Positions 8,736 to 18,800 of a DNA stretch of 33,588 bases are shown in pieces. This stretch comes from Chloroflexota bacterium (GTDB lineage: Bacteria > Chloroflexota > UBA11872 > VXOZ01): NCBI GenBank assembly GCA_028874195.1, contig JAPPLM010000080.1:1-33588 (forward strand), in the 5' to 3' direction. The notes under the pieces are model-generated. The model made no database searches, was not told the DNA's origin, and was given only the letters and a program-made list of their open reading frames with translations. Both the position numbers and the translations under genes were made by a program. Position 1 is the first letter of the stretch. Every line of letters begins with the position of its first letter.

Positions 8736-10472
8736 TTGGCTGTAGCCCGCTTGAATGAGAACATCCGCCATGAGCCGGACGAACCGTGCTCGCTGTTTGA
8801 GGCGGTTGCGGTTGGAGCGCAGGGCGTACTAATAGTTGTCGCGCCCGCAGTCGTTATCGTTGCTATCACGGCGGTGGCATCCGGTCAAGACGAACGCTAT
8901 CTGACGTGGGCGGTATTTGCGTCACTCATCATTGGCGGGGCAATCACGGCGCTGCAGGCGGCTGGCATCGGCTGGCTGGGTACTCGCCATCTCTTGATAA
9001 CCGGCACTACGCCGAACTATGTAGCCGTCTCGGTGCTGGCATTGGACCAAGGCGGCCCGGCCGCACTCGCAAGTCTGATCGTCCTTTCGTCGCTGTTCTA
9101 CCTGGCCATTGCCGTTTGGCTGCCGCGCTTGCGGCGAATCGTCACGCCGGCCGTTTCCGGCACGGTGCTCATGCTTATCGCAACGATGATCCTGCCGGTG
9201 GCGTTAGATCGCATGCATGAAGTGCCCGAAGGCACCCTGCCGATCGCGGGTCCGTTCGTTGCGCTCGTTACACTCATAGCAACTGCCGTTCTGGCCTTAC
9301 GCGCGCCCGTGTCTTGGCGGCTGTGGTCACCGCTCCTTGGCATTGGCGCGGGCTGTGTGGTAGCCGCCTTCTTTGGCATGTACGATTTCGAGCGACTCGT
9401 TACCGCGCCTTGGTTCGGCTTACCCGATGGCGGGTTTCCCGGACTGGAGCTATCCCCGCCGACAGGCTTTTGGGCGTTGTTGCCGATGTTTTTGGTTGTA
9501 GCCCTCGTGCAGGCCATCAAGACCGTAGGCGACGCGATGGTCGTCCAGCAAGTCTCACAGCGCAAACAACGCGCCATCGACTTCCGCTTGTTTCAGGGGG
9601 CTCTCTACGCCAACGGAGTTGGCATACTGCTTTCCGGTCTTGCGGGCACGCCGCCCACGAGCGCATACTCGTCGTCCACCGTCTCGCTCATCAATCTTAC
9701 CGGCATCGCCGCGCGCAGAGTTGGCTACGCCATAGGCGTGATTTTTCTAATTCTGGCGCTATTCCCGAAAGTCACGGGCTTGCTGCTCACGATTCCTACC
9801 CCTATCATGGGTGCCTTCCTGTTGTTCGCCATCGGGATACTGTTCTTCGAAGGAATTCGGACAGTGGCGCGCTCCGGCCTTAGCTATCAAGATGCTATGA
9901 TTGTCGGTCTGTCATTTTCCATCGGGGTTGGATTGCAGAACCAGAACATCTTCGCGGGGATACTTAGCTCGCCTTGGGACGCCTTGCTCGGCAACGGCAT
10001 TACCATCGGCGCTGCTGTGGCCATTGGCTTGACTATCCTTTTGGATTTGACCGGCCCACGCCGTCGCCGCTTGGAAACCCGGCTGGCTGCTTCCAGTATT
10101 CCTCACATCGACGAATTCTTGCAGGAGGTTGCCGCCAAGTTGAATTGGGGAAGCGCCGCTACTGAGAAACTGCGCTCTGCGGGCGAAGAGACACTTTCTA
10201 GCCTCCTGCAGCCGGGCAACGAATACCCAACGGACGCTACGCCGCGCTTGATCATCATGGCGCGCACTGATGCGAATGCGGTGGACCTGGAGTTTCTTGC
10301 CGTATTCGCAGAAGACAACCTGGAAGATCGTCTCGCCCACTTGGACGAGCAGTCCGAGACCAGCGACAACAGAGAAGTGTCATTTCGCCTGCTCCGGCAT
10401 TATGCATCGTCGGTCCGCCACCAGAAGTATCACGGCTTGGACATTGTCACGGTGCGGGTTGAGGGCTCGTAG
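8736..10472 (+). CDS. NCS2 nucleobase permease with C-terminal cytoplasmic domain
   Basis: A 578-residue protein. Residues from about 25 to 445 are a 14-segment NCS2 (xanthine/uracil, SLC23) transporter with LLITGTTPNYVAVS, KTVGDAM in the substrate-binding TM8 region and GLAGTPPTSAYSSSTV in the TM10 region. From about residue 450 a soluble domain follows (IPHIDEFLQEVA, LRSAGEETL, NLEDRLAHL, RLLRHYASSVRHQ), which looks like a degenerate GHKL/anti-sigma-type ATPase fold; the usual N-box Asn after the Glu pair is absent. Ordinary NCS2 proteins are about 430-460 residues, so the extension adds about 130. The TTG at 8736 has AAGGGG six bases upstream. Role: uptake of a purine or pyrimidine, perhaps coupled to regulation through the tail. 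Confidence 0.85.
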   Translation: MAVARLNENIRHEPDEPCSLFEAVAVGAQGVLIVVAPAVVIVAITAVASGQDERYLTWAVFASLIIGGAITALQAAGIGWLGTRHLLITGTTPNYVAVSVLALDQGGPAALASLIVLSSLFYLAIAVWLPRLRRIVTPAVSGTVLMLIATMILPVALDRMHEVPEGTLPIAGPFVALVTLIATAVLALRAPVSWRLWSPLLGIGAGCVVAAFFGMYDFERLVTAPWFGLPDGGFPGLELSPPTGFWALLPMFLVVALVQAIKTVGDAMVVQQVSQRKQRAIDFRLFQGALYANGVGILLSGLAGTPPTSAYSSSTVSLINLTGIAARRVGYAIGVIFLILALFPKVTGLLLTIPTPIMGAFLLFAIGILFFEGIRTVARSGLSYQDAMIVGLSFSIGVGLQNQNIFAGILSSPWDALLGNGITIGAAVAIGLTILLDLTGPRRRRLETRLAASSIPHIDEFLQEVAAKLNWGSAATEKLRSAGEETLSSLLQPGNEYPTDATPRLIIMARTDANAVDLEFLAVFAEDNLEDRLAHLDEQSETSDNREVSFRLLRHYASSVRHQKYHGLDIVTVRVEGS

Positions 10473-10685
10473 GGGGAAGAGTCCGGAAAGACTGTACCGC
10501 GCATGAATCGCGCGGAGGGAAGGCGAGCGACAATCAGAGATGGCGGTTTCTTGCAAGTCTACTGTGCTTGTTTGAATGCTACACCTCCCAAAGCGGATGC
10601 CCACGCTCAGGAAGTTGACATGAGTTAGCCGCCATCGTGCGAGTGAATGCTCTCTGCTCGTATTTCGTCCGGCCTGAAGCTCTGT

Positions 10686-11600
10686 TCAGCCTTGGGTGGT
10701 TGTGATCTGATCGACAAACTCCCGCACCACAGCCGCACAGTCCTCCGGTTGTTCCAGGGGGAGAAAGTGTGTGGCATCAGGCAAGAAGTCGTAGTCCACG
10801 CTAAGAATGTCGCTTAGATCTAACGTTGGAAGGTACGAGTAGGGCAGAGTGGGATCAGCCCCGATCACCTTTATGGGACAGTGAAACTTCCCAAAATCCA
10901 CAAGCACAGCGTAGGGGCTGGCGTAGTCCACAATCTGCGCTTCATACTCTGGCGGACACCGCAACTCAAAGCCGGATCCCCCTTCACTATTGCGCAACGT
11001 GGCCTGCGCGATGAGTCTAGTAGTGCCAGGAACGGTGTGCCGGAACGTCGGCGCAAAACTGAGCAGTTCCTCGAAGTCCTCCCTGGATTTGAAGTGAAAA
11101 GTGCGTCTTCTGGCATACCCTGCCGCGCGTGTCGCTGCCGCATCGAACTCCTCGTAGCTGGCTCCTGGCTTGCAGAGCGGGGGGTCAAAGAGGATGAGCG
11201 CCGCGTGCCGGCTGCCCTTCGTCGGCGAAACGAGCGTCGCCAGAGAAGAAACTGAGTGATAAACCCCAGTCAGGGGCTTCTCGCCAAAGTGGGACTCAAT
11301 CGCATCCAGGATGAGGTCATGATCGTCGGCGAAGGTCGCAACAGTGTGCTCTCTTATCGAACTGACGGTGTTCCAGCCATGGTTTCTCAAGTCATGCACG
11401 ATGAGGTCGAAGTCGTCGGCGAGCAGAGACCAGAAGGGGTAGTACAGGTCGATGGCCAGACCGTTGCCATGGCACAGCACAAGCCGCGGGCCGTCAGGAT
11501 TGCCGTGGCGTCGCAGAGTGATAGTGGTTTCATCATCCACCGGAACGTCCAACGTGGCGAGGGGTTGGGGTACGTGCCAAATTGCATCCGAATCTGTCAT
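10686..11600 (-). CDS. Alpha/beta hydrolase, likely offloading or editing enzyme of the PKS locus
   Basis: A 304-residue alpha/beta-hydrolase. The oxyanion segment is LCHGNG (43-47), the nucleophile elbow is GVYHSVSS with Ser116, and the catalytic His is in DATHFLP (H278); D249 (IGADP) is the best acid candidate. The elbow is unusual: the two glycines of GxSxG are Tyr and Ser. No signal peptide is seen, so the protein is cytoplasmic. It lies seven bases downstream of the phosphopantetheinyl transferase, so it belongs to the same transcript. By position it may hydrolyse the finished chain from the carrier protein, because the PKS itself has no thioesterase domain; this is inference. It faces the permease gene tail to tail. 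Confidence 0.75.
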   Translation of the reverse strand: MTDSDAIWHVPQPLATLDVPVDDETTITLRRHGNPDGPRLVLCHGNGLAIDLYYPFWSLLADDFDLIVHDLRNHGWNTVSSIREHTVATFADDHDLILDAIESHFGEKPLTGVYHSVSSLATLVSPTKGSRHAALILFDPPLCKPGASYEEFDAAATRAAGYARRRTFHFKSREDFEELLSFAPTFRHTVPGTTRLIAQATLRNSEGGSGFELRCPPEYEAQIVDYASPYAVLVDFGKFHCPIKVIGADPTLPYSYLPTLDLSDILSVDYDFLPDATHFLPLEQPEDCAAVVREFVDQITTTQG

Positions 11601-11607
11601 TGAGGTG

Positions 11608-12321
11608 CTAGTCTTTCCGCGCTGAGACTCCGCTCAATTCAATTGCTACAGCAGCCGCGAATTCCTGGTTGCCGAGGTCTTCGATTTGCCACGTGACCTC
11701 GGGCAGTCGTGGCAACTGTAGCATACCGCTCTCTCTGCCGCCTACCGTCGCTGCGGGAATCCTGATGCACGTTGCGTCCAGCACGAATCCTTCGCCCAAC
11801 GCCTTCAATACCGCTTCTTTGAGGGTCCACAGCTTGAAAAAGAGGTGCGTTCGCGCTTGTCCTTGGGTCAAGGCAAGTGCCGTCTTCTCTTCCGGGCCAA
11901 GCACGGTGTCGATAAGCAAGCTGAGGTCACGCCGCGGGTCGCGTTCCTCGATGTCCACGCCCAAGCGTCCGGTTGGAGCGCACGCCACCAGCCCATGGTT
12001 CCCACTGTGGCTCACGTTGAAGCTAACGGAAGCGGGTTGGTCTTGCACCAGTGCGTACGGTTTTCCAAAGCGGGACGCGCGAAAGGCAAGCTGCTCGTTC
12101 TGGCAATGCAGCTCCTCACAGAGAATGGCGCGCAGAGCGGCGCGACACAGTGTAAAGCGACGGCGCGGCCCATCATACGCGAAGCGCTGCCGGCGAGCTT
12201 GCTCCTGGCCGTCGAGCCATCCCAAGGCTTCACTTTCCCATTCTTTATTCGGGTGATAAGTCAACGTGGATGATAGTCGTACTGCCAACGTCCCTGAAGT
12301 GGTTGCACCAACTGCTGTCAA
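11608..12321 (-). CDS. Sfp-type 4'-phosphopantetheinyl transferase
   Basis: A protein of up to 237 residues that transfers the phosphopantetheine arm from CoA to a serine of carrier proteins. Motifs in order are RFGKPYAL (84-91), SVSFNVSHSG (98-107), LGVDIEE (120-126, Mg2+ ligands D123 and E125) and FKLWTLKEAVLKALGEG (162-178, with W165, K168 and E169). Length is normal for the Sfp/Gsp class. Its place next to a PKS and a free ACP indicates those are its targets. The TTG at 12321 is the outermost start and has no obvious ribosome-binding site; internal TTG codons at residues 12 and 20 are possible. The gene follows a strong terminator, so it probably has its own promoter. Confidence 0.9.
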   Translation of the reverse strand: MTAVGATTSGTLAVRLSSTLTYHPNKEWESEALGWLDGQEQARRQRFAYDGPRRRFTLCRAALRAILCEELHCQNEQLAFRASRFGKPYALVQDQPASVSFNVSHSGNHGLVACAPTGRLGVDIEERDPRRDLSLLIDTVLGPEEKTALALTQGQARTHLFFKLWTLKEAVLKALGEGFVLDATCIRIPAATVGGRESGMLQLPRLPEVTWQIEDLGNQEFAAAVAIELSGVSARKD

Positions 12322-12354
12322 GTGTTGGCATAATGATACGCGATCAAAGTGGAA

Positions 12355-12385
12355 AGTATAGGCACTGGCGGATGTCGAATTTCAA
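12355..12385 (-). promoter_or_regulatory. Weak candidate promoter for PPTase and hydrolase
   Basis: TTGAAA and TATACT, each five of six consensus, are separated by 19 bases, slightly long. The -35 element overlaps the end of the terminator's U-tract. It would restart transcription for the transferase and hydrolase after the ACP terminator. Confidence 0.3.
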
Positions 12386-12413
12386 AAAAAGCGCCGCTCC
12401 TCATGGAGCGGCG
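12384..12413 (-). terminator. Rho-independent terminator after the ACP gene
   Basis: A perfect nine-base-pair G+C-rich stem (CGCCGCTCC with GGAGCGGCG, four-base loop) is followed on the minus strand by GC and seven consecutive T. It ends the ACP transcript about 60 bases past its stop and separates it from the PPTase. Confidence 0.9.
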
Positions 12414-12471
12414 ACTCTTCCGAACCAAGTGACGAAGACTCAGTCCCAAGTTTCATTGCTTAGGCGCCTGC

Positions 12472-12717
12472 CTAGGCAGCTTGCGAATCGAGGAACTCGA
12501 TAAGCTCTTGTAGGTTGTTGATGGTTGGGCACTGCTCGCGAGAAAACTCCAGTTTGAACTCCTGAGCGACCACTTTGGTAAAGGCGACCACATCCATGGA
12601 AGATACGCCCGCCTCCGTCAGACTGACGCTCAAATCGAGCGATGAACTGAGCGGCTTTCCGTCTACTTCAAGATTGTCAGCGACGAGTTGCCTAATTCGA
12701 TCTTCCGTTGAAGCCAT
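12472..12717 (-). CDS. Free-standing acyl carrier protein
   Basis: An 81-residue acyl carrier protein. The phosphopantetheine site is GVSSMDVV, with S40 at the position of the Ser in the canonical DSL triplet. The four-helix pattern is complete, ending in NLQELIEFLDSQ. The start ATG has a very strong ribosome-binding site, AGGAGGAAA. It is separated from the PKS stop by 172 bases containing a promoter, and is followed by a terminator, so it is its own transcription unit and could be made in excess over the PKS. The PKS ends in a KS-AT module lacking a carrier domain, and this protein is the obvious candidate to supply that function in trans. An acpP for primary fatty-acid synthesis is less likely: the site reads SSM rather than DSL and no fab genes are nearby. 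Confidence 0.9.
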   Translation of the reverse strand: MASTEDRIRQLVADNLEVDGKPLSSSLDLSVSLTEAGVSSMDVVAFTKVVAQEFKLEFSREQCPTINNLQELIEFLDSQAA

Positions 12718-12765
12718 GCCTGTTTCCTCCTCTTTTGAAATGCTTCATTGCATAGAACTGTTGGC

Positions 12766-12794
12766 AGCATAGCAAGACAAGCCGTACTCGTCAA
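12766..12794 (-). promoter_or_regulatory. Promoter of the free-standing ACP gene
   Basis: TTGACG (five of six) and TATGCT (four of six) lie exactly 17 bases apart on the minus strand, about 50 bases upstream of the ACP start codon and inside the gap after the PKS stop. Good consensus and spacing. Confidence 0.55.
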
Positions 12795-12889
12795 ATCTAC
12801 TGTACCGTCTCTTGTCTACGCTTTTAAACATTGGGCGTAATTCTGGGGCACAATCCTGAAAATCAATCCTGAGACGTAATCGCCTTTCT

Positions 12890-15800
12890 TCAGGTCGATG
12901 CAATTCCCTTCGATGCCGCTATCCAGTGGCGGCGGCGCTGGAAGGGATAGCTCGGCAGCCCGATGCGCCGCCGAGACTCCCCGGTGAAGAGTCCTTTGAG
13001 TGAGATTGTGAGGCCGGTTTCGTATGCCTTTGCCACCGCCTCGAGAAACCCACGGTCAGAGTCGCAGGGCGGACTATCGGCTGAAGGACGTAAAAGGCTC
13101 TCGATTATCACCGGCATGGGGGCGTTAGACGCCGCTCCGGTCTGAACCGGCCACAAGTCTTGTATGGTAGGAGTGAGCCCTGGCTGCGGACCAATCTCGA
13201 TAACCAGGTCTACGCCCAGTTCCGCCAACGTTTCGATGCAGCTTTGGAGATTCGCTGTCTCACCTGCTTGCTGCTCCCAGTAGGTCCCCTCGAGCAATGC
13301 TTCCGGTTCTGCCACGCGCCCCGTTACGCTGCTCACCAGCGGTACGGACGGTTGTGCAGCCTCAACGCCCGCAAAGGCCGCGTTCAGTTCACTTGAGTTC
13401 ACTGTATCCGCCTGACCGGCAGTGGCGGCTGTCGACAAAGCGCCTCGCGCTGCGGCAAGGCGCAACCCATCCTCAAGACCGAATACACCCGCTGCTTGCG
13501 CTGCCGCAAGCTCGCCGAGGTCGTGGCCCACGACCACGCTCGGTTGAATGCCTATGCTCGCCCACAGCGCCGTGAGCGCGCACTCGAGCGCGTATACGGC
13601 CGGCTGCGCCCACGTTGGGTCGTCCAGATCTGCTGCGTCACCGGCCCGACCAAACATCACGTCCAACAACGAGGTACTGCATTCCTTCAAGAGAAAAGCG
13701 TCACAGCGGTCGAGAACCGCGCGAACCACGGGATCTTGATCGTAGAGCGCTTTGCCCATGCCAACCCATTGGCTACCCTGATCGGTAAACGCAAAGGCTA
13801 CTGTACTTACTGCCCGCGGTTCAGGTTCCTCGAGGTCTCCTTCCGTTTCGGCGAGATCTTCTAACTGTTCTCGCAATTCCATAAAATCTTGGAACGTTAA
13901 TCCTGCACGATGCGGGAAATGGCTGCGTCCGACGCTGGCAGTCCAAGCCATATCCGAGAGCAGGGAAGCAGCAGCGGGGTCTGCCGGGTCAAGAACCTCG
14001 GCATAGCCATCGAGCCAGGTCAAATAGCGTTCTGCCAACTGGCGCAGAGCCTGACGGGTCTTGCCGGAGAGAGGCAACAGCTTTGTTGATCGTTCAGATT
14101 GCGCCTCCGCTACGGGAATTTCTGCGGCATCTTCCGGCAAGGGAGCAGGAACCTCACGTGATGCGCCGGCCGGCCAGCGGTCATTGGCATGTTCGGCGGA
14201 ATCATCTTCCGGCGCGCTGTAGCCTTCTACCACCACGTGCGCGTTTGCGCCTGAAATTCCAAAGACATTGACACTTGCGCGCTGTGGTTGCTTGGCAGCG
14301 CGAGGCCAATCCATGGCCTCGGACGTCACCCGCACCGGCAACCGCTCCCAATCGATGTCGGGATTCGGCGTGTGGAAGTTGAGGTGCCTTGGAATCAGCC
14401 CCCGATTCATTGCCAGGACAGTCTTGATCAGGCTGGCGACGCCGCCAGCCGCCTCCAGGTGGCCGATGTTCGTCTTGACCGAGCCGATCAACAGGGGGTT
14501 TTCAGCCTCGCGGCCTCGGCCATAGACGTTGGCTGCGGCATTGAGTTCGACCGCGTCGCCCAATGCTGTGCCGGGGCCGTGGGCTTCAAAGTAGTCCACC
14601 TCGGCCGGTGCGATACCTGCCTGCGCCAATGCTTCCTCCATAGCGCGCTCTTGGGCCGGCCCGTTGGGTAGCGTGAGACCCAAACCGGCGCCGTTCTGGT
14701 TCACTGCCGAACCACGCACCACGCCCCAGATGCGGTCGCCGTCCGCTTGAGCATCGCTCAGGCGCTTCAATATCACCATGCCGCAGCCCTCGCCCCGCAC
14801 GTATCCATCCGCTGATGCGTCGAACGTTCTGCACTGTCCGCTCAGCGAAAGCATGCCTGCGTCCGCCAAGAATCGCAGTACTGACTGTGAAAGCGCCGCA
14901 TTTACGCCTCCAGCCAGAGCCATGTCTATCTCGCCACGCTGCAAACTCGTAGCCGCTTGGTGCACCGCCACAAGCGATGCGGCGCAGGCCAACTCCAGCG
15001 GTACGGCCGGCCCTTCCAAACCGAGCGCAAAGGCAATCCGCCCCACGGTTACGCCGCCTGAAGTACCCAGGAAGTCATCGTCACTACCGCTGGCAGTAAT
15101 GACGCTCCGATACTCACTGCCGCCAACTCCTGCGTAGACACCGGTGCGGCTCCCCCGTAGACTATCGGGGTCAATCCCGGCATCCTCGAGGGCTTGCCAG
15201 CTCGTCTCCAACAGCAGCCGCTGCTGTGGGTCCATCATGCGTGCCTCGATGGGAGAAATGCGGAAGAACCGCGAATCAAAGAGGTCAATTCCTTCCAGGA
15301 ATGCCCCGTGTCGCATCGCAGCGTCTTTGGCCTCTGGGTCGCCGGCGATTCCGTTCCAGGATCCGGCGTCCTGACGCCCCTCTGTTACCATGTTTCGTTC
15401 CGATTGCATCAGCCTCCAGAAGCCATCAAGATCCTCTGCCCCCGGTACCCGGCACGCCATGCCGACAATGGCTATCCCCTCCTCTACGCTCGCAGCCTGC
15501 GGGCGCTGCTCCTGGACGGGCTGCTCGGGCAGTGTTGCCGGTACGTCAGCACCCGTGAATCCGTCGGCGCTGCCAAGTTCACCTGCCAGGTGGCGGGCAA
15601 GACCCGAGATACTCGGATAGTCGAAGACCACTGTATTGGATGCCACATACTCACCGGCAAAGCCGCGGTTGATGCGGTTGCGCAACTCTACCGCCATCAG
15701 CGAATCCATGCCCAAGTCGGAGAACTCGACGGTTGGCGCGGGAGTTGTGTTCAATCTCAGCACTGCTTGCACTTCCTGTTGCAGGAAGGCCGCCAGCACG

Positions 15801-18800
15801 TCCTCGCGCTCCGCCGGTGGCGCGTTCCGTAGCCGGGACAACAGGTCTTCCGACGTTGCTGCTTCATCGGCTTGCTCGTCAGTGGCCGAGGCGAGCAGGT
15901 CTTCCAAGAAAAGCGGACGATCCTCGACAGCCTCTGCAAACACCGACCAATCCATCGACATCACCACGGAGGTTGTGGCGTCCTGTCGCACCAGCAACTC
16001 AAGCGCCTTGATGCCTTGTTGCGGCGTAAACCAGCGACCGCCGAGGGCCGCCCGCCGCTGCTCGATCCGCTCGCGTTGTTCCGCGGCCTCGCCGATCTCC
16101 GACCACGCGCCCCAGGCAATGGCTTGTCCCGGCAGACCCAACGCGCGACGGTAGCCGGCAAGCTGGTCCAGAAAGGCATTGGCCGCGGCATGGTTCGCCT
16201 GGCCGGGATTGCCCATGACACCGACCCGGCTCGAAAAGAGGATGAACAGATCCAGATCACAGTCCAGGGTTGCGCGGTGCAGGTGCCAAGCCCCCAGAAT
16301 CTTCGGCCACAGCACGCGCTCGAAGCTCTCCCAGGTCTGGTTGGTAAGCGCGGCGTCCGACAGCACGCCCACACTGTGAATGACACCGCCCAGTGGCGGC
16401 AAGCTGGCATCGATGCGCGCCAACATGGCGTCGATGGCTGCAGTATCCGTCACGTCTGCCAGTTCGACTTCGATCCTGACCCCGCGATCACGCAGGGCAG
16501 CGATGGCTGCCTCCGCCTCGGCATCGGGATTACGGCGGCCGTTCAGCACGATTGTGCCCGCGCCGCAAGCCGCGAGCCATTCCGCCACGGCGCAGCCGAT
16601 GCCGCCCAGACCGCCGGTCACCAGGTAGGTGCGGTCCTGACGCAACTGACCCCGCAAGAGCGGAGGCGGCGTGAGCACGATCTTGCCAATGTGCCGGGCT
16701 GAGCGCATGAATCCCAAAGCGGCTCCCGCCTCGGCCAGCGGCCAGCGGCTATGGATGAGCGGCGTGAGGTCACCGGATACAATGCCATCCATGACCTCGC
16801 GCAGTACTTCCCCTACCCACGCCGGGTCGGTTTTCTTCAGAACATCCAGTTCCAGGATGTCGTACTTCACGTCCGGTCGGACGGCCGCCATCTCCTCGTG
16901 GCTGAGGATGTCCCGCCTGGCTAATTCGACAAAGCGTCCGCCCTGCGCCAGGCAGGCTAAACTGGCTTCGATAAAGCCCTCGCTTGTGAGGCTGTTCAGC
17001 ACTACATGCACACCCTCGCCGCCGGTGGCTGCGAGGATTTCATCGCCAAACGCGGTCGTGCGGCTGTCGAAAATGTGGTTGATGCCGACTGACCGGAGAT
17101 ATGCCTGCTTTGGCGCGCTGGCCGTGGCGAATACTTCCGCGCCGGCAGCTTGCGCCAACTGGATCGCTGCCAGTCCCACGCCACCCGCGCCCGCATGGAT
17201 CAGTACTCTGTCTCCCGGCTCCAGCCCGGAGTAATGGTATGACAGTGCAGCCGACACGAACGCGCTGGGCACGGTAGCCAACGCCGAGACTGACATGCCT
17301 TCAGGGGCCGGCGCCACCAACTCCTCATGCGTGACCATTTCCGGCGCAAATGCGCCGAAACCTAGTCCAACCACGCTATCGCCGACGGACACATTCGAGA
17401 CATCTGAGCCAACGTCGAGAATGCGACCGCACATCTCCCGGCCCAGATTGCCTTCCTCGATAAAGCCAAGCGAGCGGAAGACGTCCCAGAAATTCAGCCC
17501 GGTGGCCTCGACTGCGACGCGCACCTCATTCGGCTCCAAGGAGTGCGCGGGCAGCATCTTGATCTCCGGCTCGTCGAACACACCTCCTTTGTTAGGGACT
17601 AATACCCATTCCGATTCCTCTGGCAGGGAAAGGCGCTCAGACGCGGCAGCGGGCCGCAGCAGGCGTGCCGCATGACGGCTTCCCAACCGGTAGGCGATGT
17701 GGTTCTCGCGGTCGGGATACATGAGCTCATTCGCGAGGTCTGACAGCAGTTCAGGCTCGGCGGGATCCAAATCGATCATCCGGGGCTGCAGATGCGGGGC
17801 TTCCAAGGATACAACCTTGCCGAGACCCCACAGAGGGGCGCCGGCCAGTTCGCCGGCGTTCTCGCGTTCCAACACTTGTGCCCCGCGCGTGAAAAACCAC
17901 ACACCGTTTGCGGGAATCACGTCGGATTCGGCCACACCTTGTACCAGCGCCAGCGCACTTGCTCCTGCGCGTTTCACGTCCGCCGCAATCTCTTGAGTGG
18001 TTGCTTCCGCTCCGTGACCGTCCAAGCCCGCGAGGTGCACTACGCCGCTGAATGGAACATCCTGCGGTAGGCTCTCGATCAGCGTGCGCCACGCTTCACG
18101 AGACGCCATGTCAAATGCAGTTTTGCGAATCGCGGTGCCAACCACTGCCGTCACACCGCTTGCAGGCGCTGCGTCGCTTGCCAGGACGACTGTTTGATTT
18201 CGCTCCGCCAATTGCGCCGCGAGTTCTTCCGCCACGCTACCATTGTCTGCGGTCAGCACCCACACGCCGGGTGGTTCATCAATCTTTGCCGGACCGGAAG
18301 CTATGATCACACCCTTATCCGGCGTCTTGGATGAGTCGGCCTCGTCCGGCCCTAAGACTTCCGCTTCCGCGAAACCTGCGTCACTCAGAGCTTGGCGCCA
18401 CACCGCAGGGCTTGCCAAGGCGTGATGGGGGCGGTAGTCGTCGGCAAACCGCCACCAGCCGTCCAACTGTCCAAACGTCAGGTCCATCCAGCCCAGGCCG
18501 CTGAGATTCTCCAGCGCAATCAACTGTCCCGATGGCGCTAGCAGCGCCCGGCAATGCGCCAGCGTCTCTTCGAGATAGCGCGTGGCGTGCAGCACGTTGG
18601 AGGCAATCAATAGGTCATAGCCGTGGGCAGCGTAGCCCTGCTCGATGGGGTCTTTTTCAATGTCCAACGGACGGTATTCGATGCACCCGCCGCCATCGCC
18701 AAATCTCGCTTCCGCTTCTGCAAAGAAACCCGCTGAGATATCCGTGTACATGTAATCAAACTGGCCAGCAGGTAGCTCCGGCAGCACGGAGGCGGTTGCC

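Noticed and set aside
10497-10517. CCGCGC / GCGCGG hairpin after the permease gene
   Set aside because: Only six base pairs with a seven-base loop and no T-run; not enough for a terminator call.
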